From the NCBI RefSeq assembly GCF_000337095.1, contig NZ_AOIV01000025.1, positions 1 through 64,000 on the forward strand: 64,000 nt of DNA, written 5' to 3'. The stretch's first letter is position 1. Every line of letters starts with the position of its first letter. Shown in pieces: positions 45,482 through 54,859 of this stretch. A program made the position numbers and the translations under genes. The stretch comes from Halogeometricum pallidum JCM 14848. Lineage in GTDB: Archaea > Halobacteriota > Halobacteria > Halobacteriales > Haloferacaceae. The notes under the pieces were generated by a model. It had not been told where the DNA came from. It made no database searches and was given only the letters and a program-made list of their open reading frames with translations.

Positions 45482-46530
45482 CGCTGGACGACGTCGCCGT
45501 CCACCTCGATGACGGAGTCCTCGGACATGTCAAGAATCATATCGACGTGTTCGGCGCTCTGGTTCACCTCGTTCTCCTCGCCCACCGTGTCCGGGTACGC
45601 CGACCCGACGGCCATGTGGACGGTGTCGCCCATCTTCTCGTCGAACAGCATGTTGTACGTGAACGTGTCGATGGCGCGGTTCATCCCGATGCCGAGTTCG
45701 CCGAGGTAGCGCGCGCCCTCGTCGGTGTCGAACACGCCGTCGAGCACCTCCTCGTTGCGCCCGGCGCTGTGGGACTCGACGCGGCCGTCCTCGAAGCGGA
45801 CGCGGACGTCCTCGATTTCGCGGCCCTGTCGGTACAGCGGCATGTCGAAGTGCACCTCCCCCTCGACGCTGTCCCGCACGGGCGCGGTGAACACCTCGCC
45901 GCCGGGGAGGTTCTTCTCGCCCTTGTCGTTTATCGCGGTGTTGCCCGCGACGCTCATCGTCACGTCCGTCTCCTCGCCCGCGGCGATGCGCACCTCCTCG
46001 GCGTCGTTCAGAATCTCGACCATCCGCTGTTGGTGCTCGTACTGCTCGTCCCAGTCGAGGCTGACGGCGTCCCAGACGAAGTTCTGGTAGCCGTCGGTGC
46101 TCATACCGGCGAGTTGAGCGTTGCCCGGCGTGGGAAACTGCGTGAGACACCACGTCTTCGAGAGGCGTTCCTGCAGGACGGGTTGCATCGCGCGGCGGTA
46201 GGCGGCGTTCGTTTCGGGGTCGACGTCCGCCGTCTCCGAGGCGTTCGCGTCGCCGCGGACGGCGATGTACACGTCCATCTCCTCGTACATGGCGAGGAGG
46301 TGCTCCGGCGTCTCGAAGTCGCCCTCGCGGTTCCGGAGGAACGCGCGGGAGGCGCGGGAACTGCTGCTCGTGTAGACGGGGTTCGCGCCGCGTTCGGCGC
46401 ACTCCTCGTGGAGGGCGACGACCAACTCCTCGGCGGCGGCGGGCGCCGCGACGACGACGTTGTCGCCGGACTCGATGCCCGTCGAGTGCTCGGCGATGGT
46501 CTGGGCGTGTTCCCGGATGCGTGGGTCCAT
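45445..46530 (-). CDS. Aminopeptidase, M29 family
   Basis: This 361-residue metallopeptidase is like AmpS/aminopeptidase T. The metal and active-site region runs through LPGGEVFTAPVRDSVEGEV, GELGIGMN, HMAVGSAYP and SAEHVDMILDM, with the Glu, His and Asp ligands expected of M29 enzymes. The enzyme is cytoplasmic; no signal is seen. It removes N-terminal residues from peptides. Start ATG at 46530 has no alternative. It is divergent from doxX, with 194 bp between, and its last codons are duplicated downstream. Confidence 0.9.
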   Translation of the reverse strand: MDPRIREHAQTIAEHSTGIESGDNVVVAAPAAAEELVVALHEECAERGANPVYTSSSSRASRAFLRNREGDFETPEHLLAMYEEMDVYIAVRGDANASETADVDPETNAAYRRAMQPVLQERLSKTWCLTQFPTPGNAQLAGMSTDGYQNFVWDAVSLDWDEQYEHQQRMVEILNDAEEVRIAAGEETDVTMSVAGNTAINDKGEKNLPGGEVFTAPVRDSVEGEVHFDMPLYRQGREIEDVRVRFEDGRVESHSAGRNEEVLDGVFDTDEGARYLGELGIGMNRAIDTFTYNMLFDEKMGDTVHMAVGSAYPDTVGEENEVNQSAEHVDMILDMSEDSVIEVDGDVVQRNGTFVFEDDFE

Positions 46531-46674
46531 ACCACGAGGTGTCGCGTCGGGGTGAAACCGCTTTCGCACCGGTACCGGCGTTCGCCGCCCGAATCGTTCG
46601 CGCACCGAATCAGTCGAACAAGGACTTCAGCGCCGCCCACGAGCCGTTTCTGAGGAACCGAGAACCACGCTCTC

Positions 46675-46724
46675 TTTATATGATATCTCCGGGAGAGTGT
46701 ACAACTGTAAGAGGTAAAATCACT
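46675..46724 (+). promoter_or_regulatory. doxX promoter: TATA box and Shine-Dalgarno site
   Basis: TTTATATG at 46675-46682 is a strong TATA box 43-50 nt before the doxX ATG at 46725; transcription should start near 46705, leaving a ~20-nt leader with GAGGT at 46711-46715. This is one of the few clearly led transcripts in the window. Confidence 0.65.
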
Positions 46725-47261
46725 ATGAGCACTCCCACCACCACCACCCGAACCGCCTTCGAGGACGTCCTCGAGTTCGACCTGCAGGGTACCATCGCCG
46801 GCTACTGGCTGGTCGCTCTCCGACTCGTCACCGGCTACTGGTTCCTCCACGCCGGGTGGACCAAGTTCGCCTTCGTCTCGGGCGAGGCGTTCGACGCCAG
46901 CGGCTACCTGATGAGCACGACCGGTAGCCCCATCCACGGCTTCCTCGCGTGGGCCGCGGCGACCCCGTGGCTGATGGCGTTCACGAACGTCGCGATTCCC
47001 GCCGGGGAGTTCCTCATCGGCCTCGGACTGATCGTCGGCGGTCTCGTCCGACTGGCCTCGTTCTTCGGGGCCCTGCTGATGGTGTTCTTCTACCTGGGGA
47101 ACGCCGACTGGGCGCACGGCCTCGTCAACGGTGACCTGTTCGGCCTCGTGCTGTTCGTCACCCTCGCGACGTTCGGCGCGGGCCGCATCCTGGGCCTCGA
47201 CGCCTACCTCGAAAAACTCGACCTGGCCGACAACCGCGTCGCGAAGTTCATCCTCGGGTGA
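46725..47261 (+). CDS. DoxX family membrane protein
   Basis: This 178-residue protein has four membrane helices. The DoxX fold is seen in [17 protein letters not shown] (~31-48), then [20 protein letters not shown] and [21 protein letters not shown]. In Acidianus, DoxX belongs to a thiosulfate:quinone oxidoreductase; in most organisms it is a membrane redox or stress accessory, and the substrate here is unknown. ATG 46725 is set by TATA and the SD site upstream. The frame continues upstream but is intergenic. Confidence 0.88.
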   Translation: MSTPTTTTRTAFEDVLEFDLQGTIAGYWLVALRLVTGYWFLHAGWTKFAFVSGEAFDASGYLMSTTGSPIHGFLAWAAATPWLMAFTNVAIPAGEFLIGLGLIVGGLVRLASFFGALLMVFFYLGNADWAHGLVNGDLFGLVLFVTLATFGAGRILGLDAYLEKLDLADNRVAKFILG

Positions 47262-47383
47262 ACCGCGACCGAACGGCCCCCTTTCCGCCGTCGTCCGTCG
47301 CTTCGAGGCGCGCCTCTGCGCGCCGTCGGCGCACGGACCGCCGCGACCACCGCCTATAACTCCGGCGCCCGACACCGTCTCCC

Positions 47384-48454
47384 ATGGCTATCGACCTTCG
47401 CAGCGACACGGTGACGCGCCCCTCGGCGGCGATGCGGGAGGCGGCGCGGGACGCCCCCGTCGGCGACGACGTGTACGGCGACGACCCGACGGTGAACGAA
47501 CTCGAAGCCGCGGCGGCGGAGCGAGTGGGGATGGAGGCCGCCCTCTACGTCCCGACGGGGACGATGGGCAACCAGATAGCCGCCCGCGTCCACGCCGACC
47601 GCGGGCAGGAGGTACTCCTCGACGAGCAAGCGCACGTCTACAAGTGGGAACTCGGCGGCCTCGCCCAGTTGTCCGGCCTGCAGGTCCGCACGTTCGACGC
47701 CGCCGAGGGAACCTCGGCGGGCACCCGGACGCGGTCCGGCGACTCGGGCGAGTCGGCCGTCCCGACGCCCGAACAGGTCCGCGAGAACTTCGTCGCCGAG
47801 GACCTCCACAAGGCTGGTACCGGTCTCCTCGCCCTCGAAAACACGCACAACGCGCGCGGCGGCGTCGCCGCTCCCCCCGACGCTATCGACGCCGCGGCCG
47901 GGGCGGCGCACGAACTCGGCGTCCCGGTCCACCTCGACGGCGCCCGTCTGTTCAACGCCTGCGTCGCCCTCGACGTCGACCCGGAGCGGATGACCCGCGA
48001 CGTCGACTCGGTGATGTTCTGCCTCTCGAAGGGCCTCGGCGCGCCCGTGGGGTCGATGCTCGCCGGGAGCGAGGAGTACGTCGAACGCGCCCGCCGCGTC
48101 CGCAAACTGCTCGGCGGCGGGATGCGGCAGGCCGGGATAATAGCGGCGCCGGGCCTCCGCGCCCTCGACAACGTCGAGCGACTGACCGAGGACCACGAGA
48201 ACGCGGCGCGACTCGCGGCGGGACTCGACGGCGTCGAGGGCCTCCGCGCGCCCGACCCCGACACGAACATCGTGCAGGTGTTCTCCGAGGAGGCTGACCT
48301 CACCGCCGCGGAGTTCGTCGATATCTGCGAGGAGGCGGGCGTTCGCGGCGGCGCGCACGGCGAGCATCTGACGCGCTTCTGTACGCACCTCGGCGTATCC
48401 GCCGACGACGTGGCCGAGGCCGTCGAGCGAATCGAGACGGCGATGTCGGCGTAG
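47384..48454 (+). CDS. Threonine aldolase family PLP enzyme
   Basis: This 356-residue fold-type I PLP enzyme begins [18 protein letters not shown], typical of low-specificity L-threonine aldolase. The Schiff-base lysine is in [13 protein letters not shown], and [21 protein letters not shown] and GGGMRQAG fit the family. It splits threonine or allo-threonine to glycine and acetaldehyde, or a related beta-hydroxy amino acid. A short Ser/Thr-rich insert at ~108-125 is unusual. Start ATG 47384. It converges on the CDF gene with 22 bp between. Confidence 0.9.
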   Translation: MAIDLRSDTVTRPSAAMREAARDAPVGDDVYGDDPTVNELEAAAAERVGMEAALYVPTGTMGNQIAARVHADRGQEVLLDEQAHVYKWELGGLAQLSGLQVRTFDAAEGTSAGTRTRSGDSGESAVPTPEQVRENFVAEDLHKAGTGLLALENTHNARGGVAAPPDAIDAAAGAAHELGVPVHLDGARLFNACVALDVDPERMTRDVDSVMFCLSKGLGAPVGSMLAGSEEYVERARRVRKLLGGGMRQAGIIAAPGLRALDNVERLTEDHENAARLAAGLDGVEGLRAPDPDTNIVQVFSEEADLTAAEFVDICEEAGVRGGAHGEHLTRFCTHLGVSADDVAEAVERIETAMSA

Positions 48455-48476
48455 AAAGCGCGTTCGTGCGACCCGT

Positions 48477-49418
48477 TCAGATCTCCGGTTCGATATAGAC
48501 GAACCTCACCCGGCCGTCCTCGGCCTTCAGCTTCTCTTCTATCTGTGTAATGTCCGCGTCCAGATCATCGGTGTCGAGGTCGGACTCGAAGCTGATGTCG
48601 GCGTTGACGAGCACCTTCTCCGGGCCGACGTGGACGGTCCGGAAGTTGTCGACGTGAACGACGCCGGGGTGGTTCCGAACGACGTCGCGGAGTCGGTCCT
48701 CGGCGTCCTTCGGGAGACTCTCGCCGAGAAGGAGCCGTTTGTTCTCCCACGCGAGGGCGACGGCGAACCCCATGAGGAGAACGCCGATGAACGCGGCGGA
48801 GACGGCGTCGTAGATGTAGTTACCCGTGACCTGCGTGAGGACGACGCCGACGAGTGCGATGGCCGCGCCCGCGAGGGCGATGGCGTCCTCGGTGAACGCC
48901 GTGAGCGTCGTCACGTCGCTCGTCTTCTTGAACGCTTCCGCGATGCCGCTCCACTCGTACTCGCGGATCTGCGTTCGGAGTTCGACGGCGGCCTTCTTGA
49001 ACGCGTACGTCTCGAAGCCGATGGCCGCGACGAGGACGACGACGTTGACGTACCAGGCGGGGAACTGATAGCCCGCGAACGACACCAGTCCGGCGGCGGC
49101 GTGACTGCCGTGCAGGATGGCGTCGTAGCCGTGCTTCAGCGACTCCCACCCGGCGATGCCGAACAGCAGCACCGAGACGAGAAACGAGTAGAAGAACTGT
49201 GCCTTCCCGTAGCCGAACGGGTGCGCTCGGCTCGCCTCCTTGCCGCTGTACCGGATGCCGACGAGGAGAAACACCTGATTGCCCGTATCGGAGATGGAGT
49301 GGTACGTCTCCGACAGCATCGAGGGACTCTGCGTCAGGAGATATCCGAGAAACTTCAGAACCGCGATGGCGCCGTTCGCGACGAGGGCCGCGATGACGAC
49401 GCCTCTGCTTCCTGCCAT
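48477..49418 (-). CDS. Cation diffusion facilitator (CDF) transporter
   Basis: This 313-residue membrane exporter has five to six helices and a C-terminal cytoplasmic domain with DNFRTVHVGPEKVLVNADISF. Metal site: ETYHSISDTGNQ in helix 2 (H-x-x-x-D). Helix 5 shows TAFTEDAIALAG, with Glu-Asp rather than the His-x-x-x-Asp of zinc carriers, as in SLC30A9-like members, so the cation is uncertain (Zn, Mn or Fe). Start ATG 49418. It is divergent from the phosphoesterase gene. Confidence 0.88.
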   Translation of the reverse strand: MAGSRGVVIAALVANGAIAVLKFLGYLLTQSPSMLSETYHSISDTGNQVFLLVGIRYSGKEASRAHPFGYGKAQFFYSFLVSVLLFGIAGWESLKHGYDAILHGSHAAAGLVSFAGYQFPAWYVNVVVLVAAIGFETYAFKKAAVELRTQIREYEWSGIAEAFKKTSDVTTLTAFTEDAIALAGAAIALVGVVLTQVTGNYIYDAVSAAFIGVLLMGFAVALAWENKRLLLGESLPKDAEDRLRDVVRNHPGVVHVDNFRTVHVGPEKVLVNADISFESDLDTDDLDADITQIEEKLKAEDGRVRFVYIEPEI

Positions 49419-49550
49419 ACTTCTACCTCATGCGTCTCGCGTAAGAACATTCCCACGTGGGTCTCCCGGCTCTCTCCTCTCGCGGCGGCCGCCGAACGGC
49501 GAAGCGGTCGAACGGAACGTTCCTATCCCCCCGATTCGTAGCCGGAACCG

Positions 49551-50072
49551 ATGCTGACCGTCGTCTCCGACACCCACAGCGCGGACTCGCATCGGCTCAC
49601 CGGTCGGACGCTGGACGCCGTCCGCGAGGCCGAACTCGTCGTCCACCTCGGCGACTTCATGCGCGAACCCGTCCTCGACGCCTTCGAGTCGGAATCCTCG
49701 CGACTTCTCGGCGTGTACGGCAACAACGACGACGCCGAGATACGGAGCCGACTGCCTGAGGCGCGGAACCTCACCTTCGCGGGGCTGACGTTCGCGGCGA
49801 CGCACACGCGCCGCGGCGGACCGACGGCGCTCTCGATGTTCGGCCGCGAACGCGACGCCGACGTGGTCCTGTTCGGCCACAGCCACCGGCCCACGCTCGA
49901 CGCGACGGGTGCGGTGACGCTCCTGAACCCGGGGAGCCACGCGCAACCGCGCGGGCACCGCGCCGCGCACGCGGAACTCGAACCCATGACGGACGGCGGC
50001 GTCTCCGGCCGACTCGTCACCGTCGAGAGCGACGTCTTCGAGACGTTCACGATACCGCCGTCAGAGGAGTGA
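49551..50072 (+). CDS. YfcE-like metallophosphoesterase
   Basis: This 173-residue calcineurin-like phosphoesterase has all metal motifs: VSDTHS, VVHLGDF, GNNDDAE, THTRRG and FGHSHRP. YfcE/MJ0936-type enzymes act on phosphodiesters such as 2',3'-cAMP or bis-p-nitrophenyl phosphate in vitro; the natural substrate is unknown. Start ATG 49551. It converges on the winged-helix gene at 50118. Confidence 0.92.
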   Translation: MLTVVSDTHSADSHRLTGRTLDAVREAELVVHLGDFMREPVLDAFESESSRLLGVYGNNDDAEIRSRLPEARNLTFAGLTFAATHTRRGGPTALSMFGRERDADVVLFGHSHRPTLDATGAVTLLNPGSHAQPRGHRAAHAELEPMTDGGVSGRLVTVESDVFETFTIPPSEE

Positions 50073-50117
50073 CCCCGACGGTCCGTCGGAGGCGGCCCCC
50101 ATCCCGCTCGCTCTCGC

Positions 50118-50993
50118 TCAGCGGCTGACCCACCAGTACGCCGTCGCGCAGGCGAGCGTCACGATACCGCCGAGGAAGAACAGTTCCGCGGGCGCCAGCG
50201 TCGACAGCGCGGCGACGCCGAGAGTGCCGTCGGTTCCGGGAGCGGCCGCCGTCTCCAGCGCCGTCCGGGTCGTCTCGGCGGCGTGCGTGCCCGCGGCGCG
50301 CGTCGCTTCCGCCGCCCGCGTCGCAGTCTCCGCGCTCGTCGCCTCCCCGCCGGTCGTCGACGGCGCCTCCGCGATGCCGAACCCGCCGCCTCCGGCGTCC
50401 GTGGATGTCGCTTCCGCCGCCGTCGACCCCGAGGGAGCACCCGGCGCGGCCCCGCCCGACGCGGACCCGCCGGTCGCCGCCCCGCCCTCGTCTGCCTCCC
50501 CGGCCAGCGAGACGGTCGGCCCCGCGGCCGTCCGCGTCAGTCGGTCGACGACGACGCTGCCGAGGGCGACGACGCCGAGGCCGCCGAGCAGTCGCGAGAG
50601 CACCGACCGGAGGCCGCTCGCGTCCTCCTCCTTCCCGGCGACGACGACCAGCGCGCGGTCGGCGGGCGCGTAGACGGTCATCTCCCGTCCCTTCTCCGAG
50701 TAGGCCGTTCCGCCGGGTTCGATGAGGCCGGCGTCTTCCAGCCTCCCGAGGTGATACTGGGCGTTCTGGATGGAGGTGTCGACTCGGTCGGCCATCTCGG
50801 AGGGCGTCGCGGGCTCCTCGTGGAGCGACGAGAGGACGGTCCGAGCCGTCTCCGAGGAGATGGCCGAGAGCACCTCCGAGGTCTCCTCGCCGTCGAGTCC
50901 GACGACGCGCGGCTCCTTGTCGTCGGAGGACGCGTCGAATCGGGAGGGTAGGATGTCGGCCACGTCGTCGCTCGGTTTTAGGTGCGTTGTCAT
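50118..50993 (-). CDS. Membrane-anchored winged-helix protein (ArsR-type)
   Basis: This 291-residue protein has a winged helix-turn-helix at about 40-110 (ARTVLSSLHEEPATPSEMAD, IQNAQYHLGRLEDAGLIE), a strand with MTVYAPADRALVVVAG, a hydrophobic segment (VLSRLLGGLGVVALGSVVV), a long Ala/Gly/Thr-rich linker and a last helix ending YWWVSR. It is likely a DNA-binding protein tethered to the membrane, a form common in haloarchaea. Its target may be the small membrane gene and PiT gene that start just upstream in the opposite direction. Confidence 0.75.
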   Translation of the reverse strand: MTTHLKPSDDVADILPSRFDASSDDKEPRVVGLDGEETSEVLSAISSETARTVLSSLHEEPATPSEMADRVDTSIQNAQYHLGRLEDAGLIEPGGTAYSEKGREMTVYAPADRALVVVAGKEEDASGLRSVLSRLLGGLGVVALGSVVVDRLTRTAAGPTVSLAGEADEGGAATGGSASGGAAPGAPSGSTAAEATSTDAGGGGFGIAEAPSTTGGEATSAETATRAAEATRAAGTHAAETTRTALETAAAPGTDGTLGVAALSTLAPAELFFLGGIVTLACATAYWWVSR

Positions 50994-51049
50994 GAGTCTT
51001 CCCCTCCCCTACGACCCGGAGGGACGGCGAAACGGCTTTACCTCCGCCC

Positions 51050-51244
51050 ATGAAAGGCCCGCCCATGTTCTCCCGTCCCTTGCAGAGTCTCCTCGACGAC
51101 GCCGTCGAGCTCGTCCTCTCGGAGCCGATTTTCGTCGGGTTCGTCGTCTTCATCCTCCTGTTTGTCTTCTTCGGATATCTCTTCGTCCGCCGGACGGTCA
51201 TGGGGATGCGCGAAGGATTCGACGAGGGATACCGGGGGAAGTAG
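51050..51244 (+). CDS. Small single-helix membrane protein
   Basis: This protein of 64 residues (59 if ATG 51065 is used) has one membrane helix, VGFVVFILLFVFFGYLFV, followed by a basic-acidic tail RRTVMGMREGFDEGYRGK. Function unknown. Seven bp separate it from the PiT gene start, so they are likely co-transcribed and it may be an accessory of the transporter; that is inference from spacing. Confidence 0.65.
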   Translation: MKGPPMFSRPLQSLLDDAVELVLSEPIFVGFVVFILLFVFFGYLFVRRTVMGMREGFDEGYRGK

Positions 51245-51251
51245 CGAGCCA

Positions 51252-52454
51252 ATGGCTGCTATCGGAACGCTCGCGACGCTCGTCGTCGCGGGACTTGCGA
51301 GTCTGTTCATGGCGTGGGCCATCGGGGCCGGGTCCTCGGGGTCCACGCCGTTCGCCCCAGCCGTCGGCGCGAACGCCATCTCGGTCATGCGCGCGGGGTT
51401 CGTCGTCGGCCTCCTCGGGTTCGCCGGCGCCTTCCTGCAGGGCGCGAACGTCACGCAGGCCGTCGGCAACGACCTCGTCGTCGGTAACGTGCTGACCGCG
51501 AGCGCCGCCACCGTCGCGCTCATCGTCGCCGCCGGCCTCGTCGCCCTCGGCGTGTTCGCCGGCTACCCCATCGCCACCGCGTTCACCGTCACCGGCGCCG
51601 TCGTCGGCGTCGGCCTCGCCAACGGCGGCGCGCCCGCGTGGGACAAATACCAGCAGATCGTCTCCCTGTGGGTGCTCACGCCGTTCCTCGGCGGCGGCGC
51701 GGCGTACGGTACCGCGCGCCTCCTCCGCAACGAGTCGGTGCCCGAACGGGTCGCCGTCCCGGTGCTCGGGGGTATCGTCGGCGCCATCGTCGCTAACATC
51801 GACTTCGCCCTCCTCGCGGCCGACGGCGCCGACGCCGGGTCGTTCTCGGACTACGTGGCCCGGGCGCTGCCGACCGTCGACGTCGGCGGGGTCCCGGTCG
51901 GCATCGTCGCCGTGACGCTCCTCGTCACCCTCCTCTCCGCCGGCGTCGTCGCCCGCGAGATGTACCGCGACGAGGCGGCCGGTCAGCGCCGGTTCCTGCT
52001 CGTGCTCGGCGGCCTCGTCGCCTTCTCGGCGGGCGGGAGTCAGGTCGGCCTCGCCATCGGTCCGCTCGTCCCCCTGCTCAACGAGGTCACCATCCCGCTC
52101 CCGGCGCTCCTCGCGGGCGGCGGTATCGGCCTCCTCGTCGGATCGTGGACCGGCGCGCCGCGGATGATAAAGGCGCTCGCGCAGGACTACTCCTCGCTCG
52201 GCCCCCGGCGGTCCATCGCGGCGATGATTCCCTCCTTCGCCATCGCGCAGGTGGCCGTCGCACTCGGGATTCCGGTGTCGTTCAACGAGATAATCGTCAG
52301 CGCCATCGTCGGCAGCGGGTTCGCCGCCGGCGGCGCGGGCGTCAGCCGCGAGAAGATGGTGAAAACGGTGCTCGCGTGGGCCGGGTCGCTGGCCCTCGCG
52401 TTCGGGCTCTCGTACGGCGTGTTCACCGCGTTGGCCCTCGCGTTCGGGCTGTAA
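51252..52454 (+). CDS. Second PiT family phosphate transporter
   Basis: This 400-residue transporter carries the PiT half-repeats: FMAWAIGAGSSGSTPFAP and LQGANVTQAVG in the first half, FSAGGSQVGLAIGPLV and IIVSAIVGSGFAAG in the second. It lacks the acidic central insert of the PiT gene at 34242. The sequences differ enough to be separate paralogues, perhaps of different affinity or ion use. Start ATG 51252, right after the small membrane gene. The stop is 4 bp from that of the convergent CNNM gene. Confidence 0.88.
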   Translation: MAAIGTLATLVVAGLASLFMAWAIGAGSSGSTPFAPAVGANAISVMRAGFVVGLLGFAGAFLQGANVTQAVGNDLVVGNVLTASAATVALIVAAGLVALGVFAGYPIATAFTVTGAVVGVGLANGGAPAWDKYQQIVSLWVLTPFLGGGAAYGTARLLRNESVPERVAVPVLGGIVGAIVANIDFALLAADGADAGSFSDYVARALPTVDVGGVPVGIVAVTLLVTLLSAGVVAREMYRDEAAGQRRFLLVLGGLVAFSAGGSQVGLAIGPLVPLLNEVTIPLPALLAGGGIGLLVGSWTGAPRMIKALAQDYSSLGPRRSIAAMIPSFAIAQVAVALGIPVSFNEIIVSAIVGSGFAAGGAGVSREKMVKTVLAWAGSLALAFGLSYGVFTALALAFGL

Positions 52455-52457
52455 CGG

Positions 52458-53912
52458 CTACTCGGTCTCTATCTCCTCGGCCTCGGACTCCTCTTCGACC
52501 TGCGGGTCGTAGGACTCGTCGACGGTGATGCGCGCCTTCATGATGCGCGTGTTGTCCACCTGCTCGATGCGGATGGTGACGCCCTCGAACTCTATCTCCT
52601 CGCCCTCCTCGACCAGGCGGCCGGCGCGGTTGAAGATGAACCCGGCGAGCGTCTCGAACTCCTCGCCCTCGGGCAGGTCGAGTTCGAGCACCTCGTTCAC
52701 CTCGTCGATGTTCACCTCGCCGCGGACGAGCGTCTCCTGGTCGTTGACGAACTCGAACGCCTCCTCCTCGTCGGATTCGAGGATGTCGCCGACGATCTCC
52801 TCGACCATGTCCTCGAGGGTGAGAAGGCCCTCGGTCGTCCCGAACTCGTCGATGACGATGACCATCTGGAGGCGGTTGTCCTGTATCTCCGTCAGCAGTT
52901 CGTCGACGTTCTTCGACTCGGGGACGTGCAGCGTCGGTTGGACGATGTCGGCCAGTTTGCCGCCGCCCTCGCCGTAGAACTGCTCGCGGACGAGGTCGCG
53001 GATGTTGACGATGCCGATGACGTTGTCGAGGTTGCCGTCGTACACCGGGACGCGTTCGTGGTCCGACTGGATGCAGGTCTCGATGGCCTCGTCGAGCGTC
53101 GCGTCCTTCGAGACGGCGGTCATGTCGAGACGCGGCGTCATCACCTCCTTGGCGATGGTGTTGTTGAAGCGGAAGATGCGGTCGAGCATCTCGCGTTCCT
53201 CCTCCTCGATGACGCCCTCGCGCTCGCCGGTCTGGATGAGGTCCTGAATCTCGTCGCGCGTGATGTAGGACGTCTCGATGGACGACCGGCCGCCGGTCAC
53301 CTTGTTGATGACGCGCGTCAGGTAGTCGAAGAAGATGACAAGCGGGAACAGCACGTACTCGGAGTACTTCAGCGGTCGCGCGATGCGGAGCGACCACGAC
53401 TCGGTGTTCTCGACGGCGTAGGACTTCGGCGCGCTCTCGCCGAACAGCAACACGAGCGTCGTGATGCCGAACGTCGAGATGAGCACCGCCGGGCCCGCCT
53501 CGAAGTAGATGCTGACGACGGCCGTCGCGATGGAGGACATCGCGATGTTGACGATGTTGTTCCCGACGAGGATGGTGATGAGCAGCCTGTGCGGGTCGGA
53601 TTTGAGGTCGCTCACAGCCTTCGCTCCCGGCACGCCCCGTTCGACTAGCGAGTCGACGCGGTGCTTGGCGAGCGAGAACATGGCTATCTCCGAGGAGGAG
53701 AAGAACGCCGAGAAGCCGATGAGCAGGACGATGGCGATGGCGCCCCCGATAGTAATCGTGGTGTTGTCCACCGAGACGGCCGGCAACTGCAGGACGCCGG
53801 CCGCGACGGAGGTCGCGTTACTCATCGGACTGGCGGTCTGAACGGGGGCTGCCGAACCCGCCCAAGGGCGGTGCTGAGCAGCGATAGATGGTACGAGCGA
53901 CGACAAACCCAT
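52458..53912 (-). CDS. CNNM/CorC-type transporter (DUF21-CBS-CorC_HlyC)
   Basis: This 484-residue protein has a four-helix DUF21 membrane domain (SAFFSSSEIAMFSLAKHRVDSL, ILVGNNIVNIAMSSIAT), a CBS pair (KEVMTPRLDMTAVS, HERVPVYDGNLDNVIGIV) and a CorC_HlyC domain that ends acidic. CNNM/CorC proteins export or regulate Mg2+. A TTAATT box on the minus strand (53941-53946) is 29-34 nt from ATG 53912, supporting that start; MSNATS at 53825 is an alternative and would still include all helices. It converges on the PiT gene. Confidence 0.85.
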   Translation of the reverse strand: MGLSSLVPSIAAQHRPWAGSAAPVQTASPMSNATSVAAGVLQLPAVSVDNTTITIGGAIAIVLLIGFSAFFSSSEIAMFSLAKHRVDSLVERGVPGAKAVSDLKSDPHRLLITILVGNNIVNIAMSSIATAVVSIYFEAGPAVLISTFGITTLVLLFGESAPKSYAVENTESWSLRIARPLKYSEYVLFPLVIFFDYLTRVINKVTGGRSSIETSYITRDEIQDLIQTGEREGVIEEEEREMLDRIFRFNNTIAKEVMTPRLDMTAVSKDATLDEAIETCIQSDHERVPVYDGNLDNVIGIVNIRDLVREQFYGEGGGKLADIVQPTLHVPESKNVDELLTEIQDNRLQMVIVIDEFGTTEGLLTLEDMVEEIVGDILESDEEEAFEFVNDQETLVRGEVNIDEVNEVLELDLPEGEEFETLAGFIFNRAGRLVEEGEEIEFEGVTIRIEQVDNTRIMKARITVDESYDPQVEEESEAEEIETE

Positions 53913-54056
53913 GCAAATACGTCCACTTGTCCGGCCCCGGAATTAAGAGTTGCCCTCCCTCTTCCGTCCGAACGTCCGTCTCGTCGGATTTCAGCGCTCG
54001 CGGCGGGGCGTTCCGGGGGCGAAGCGCTTAGGGACCGGACGGCCGTATCGACGGGT

Positions 54057-54344
54057 ATGACAGTCGACGAACCGGCGATTACGCTGTATCGACTGCAGGC
54101 GTGTCCCTTCTGCGAACGGGTCGTCCACGTACTGGACGAACTGGATATCGCCTACGAGTCGCGCTTCGTCGAACCGATGCACTCCGACCGGAACGTCGTC
54201 AAGCGCATCTCGGGCAAGCGGACCGTCCCGGCCATCGTCGACGACGAGACGGGCGTGACGATGTCCGAGTCCGCCAACATCGTCGACTACCTGCGGGACA
54301 CCTACGGAGACGGCTCCGGGGCCGCCGAGGGAGGTGCGGCTTGA
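54057..54344 (+). CDS. Glutaredoxin-like protein (GST N-terminal fold)
   Basis: This 95-residue thioredoxin-fold protein has redox motif ACPFCERV (C-x-x-C) at ~15 and the cis-Pro segment RTVPAIVDDETG, then SESANIVDYLRD, as in glutaredoxins and glutathione S-transferase N-domains. As haloarchaea use gamma-glutamylcysteine, this may reduce mixed disulfides of that thiol. Its stop codon overlaps the start of the next redoxin gene (TGATG), so both are translated together. Confidence 0.88.
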   Translation: MTVDEPAITLYRLQACPFCERVVHVLDELDIAYESRFVEPMHSDRNVVKRISGKRTVPAIVDDETGVTMSESANIVDYLRDTYGDGSGAAEGGAA

Positions 54345-54859
54345 TGGTCGACTTCGACGTCGTCGACCTACCCGACTCGGACCACCCCGAGGCCGGCGAC
54401 ACCGCACCCGACTTCACCCGTCCGCTCGTCGGTCCGGAGTACTGGGAGGACGTCGCCCTCTCGGAACTCACCGACGAGGGGCCGGTGCTGCTCGTCTTCC
54501 ACCCGATGGACGGCGCGTTCCCCGCGACGTACGTCTGGAACAACCTCCGCGACCACGGCGTCGTCGACCGTGTGACCACCGTCGGCGTCTCCATCTCCTC
54601 GCCGTACGAGCACAAGACGCTCCTCGCGGAACGCGGTATCGAGGACTCCGTCTGTCTCTACTCGGACCCCGCCGCGGGCGTCGCCGACGGATACGGCATC
54701 GAGAACCCCCTCGACGGCATGACGGGCGTCACCGAGCACCGCCCGGCCGTCTTCCTCCTCGACGAGGACCGCACCGTGGAGTACGCGTGGGTCGCGAGCG
54801 AGTGGCCCGACTTCCCCGACTACGAGGAAGTCGCCGACGCCGTCGAAGAGCACGCGTAA
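54344..54859 (+). CDS. Redoxin-family protein lacking the peroxidatic cysteine
   Basis: This 171-residue AhpC/TSA-like protein has fold marks: GDTAPDFTRPLVGPEYWEDV, then VLLVFHPMDGAFPATYVWNN, where peroxiredoxins have P-x-x-x-T-x-x-Cys; here the Cys position is Trp. VAVFLLDEDRTVEYAW-type strands (here PAVFLLDEDRTVEYAW) close the fold. Only one Cys remains, in SVCLYSDP. It cannot act as a normal peroxiredoxin and may be a chaperone, binding protein or electron-free partner of the coupled glutaredoxin-like protein; function unknown. Confidence 0.8.
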   Translation: MVDFDVVDLPDSDHPEAGDTAPDFTRPLVGPEYWEDVALSELTDEGPVLLVFHPMDGAFPATYVWNNLRDHGVVDRVTTVGVSISSPYEHKTLLAERGIEDSVCLYSDPAAGVADGYGIENPLDGMTGVTEHRPAVFLLDEDRTVEYAWVASEWPDFPDYEEVADAVEEHA

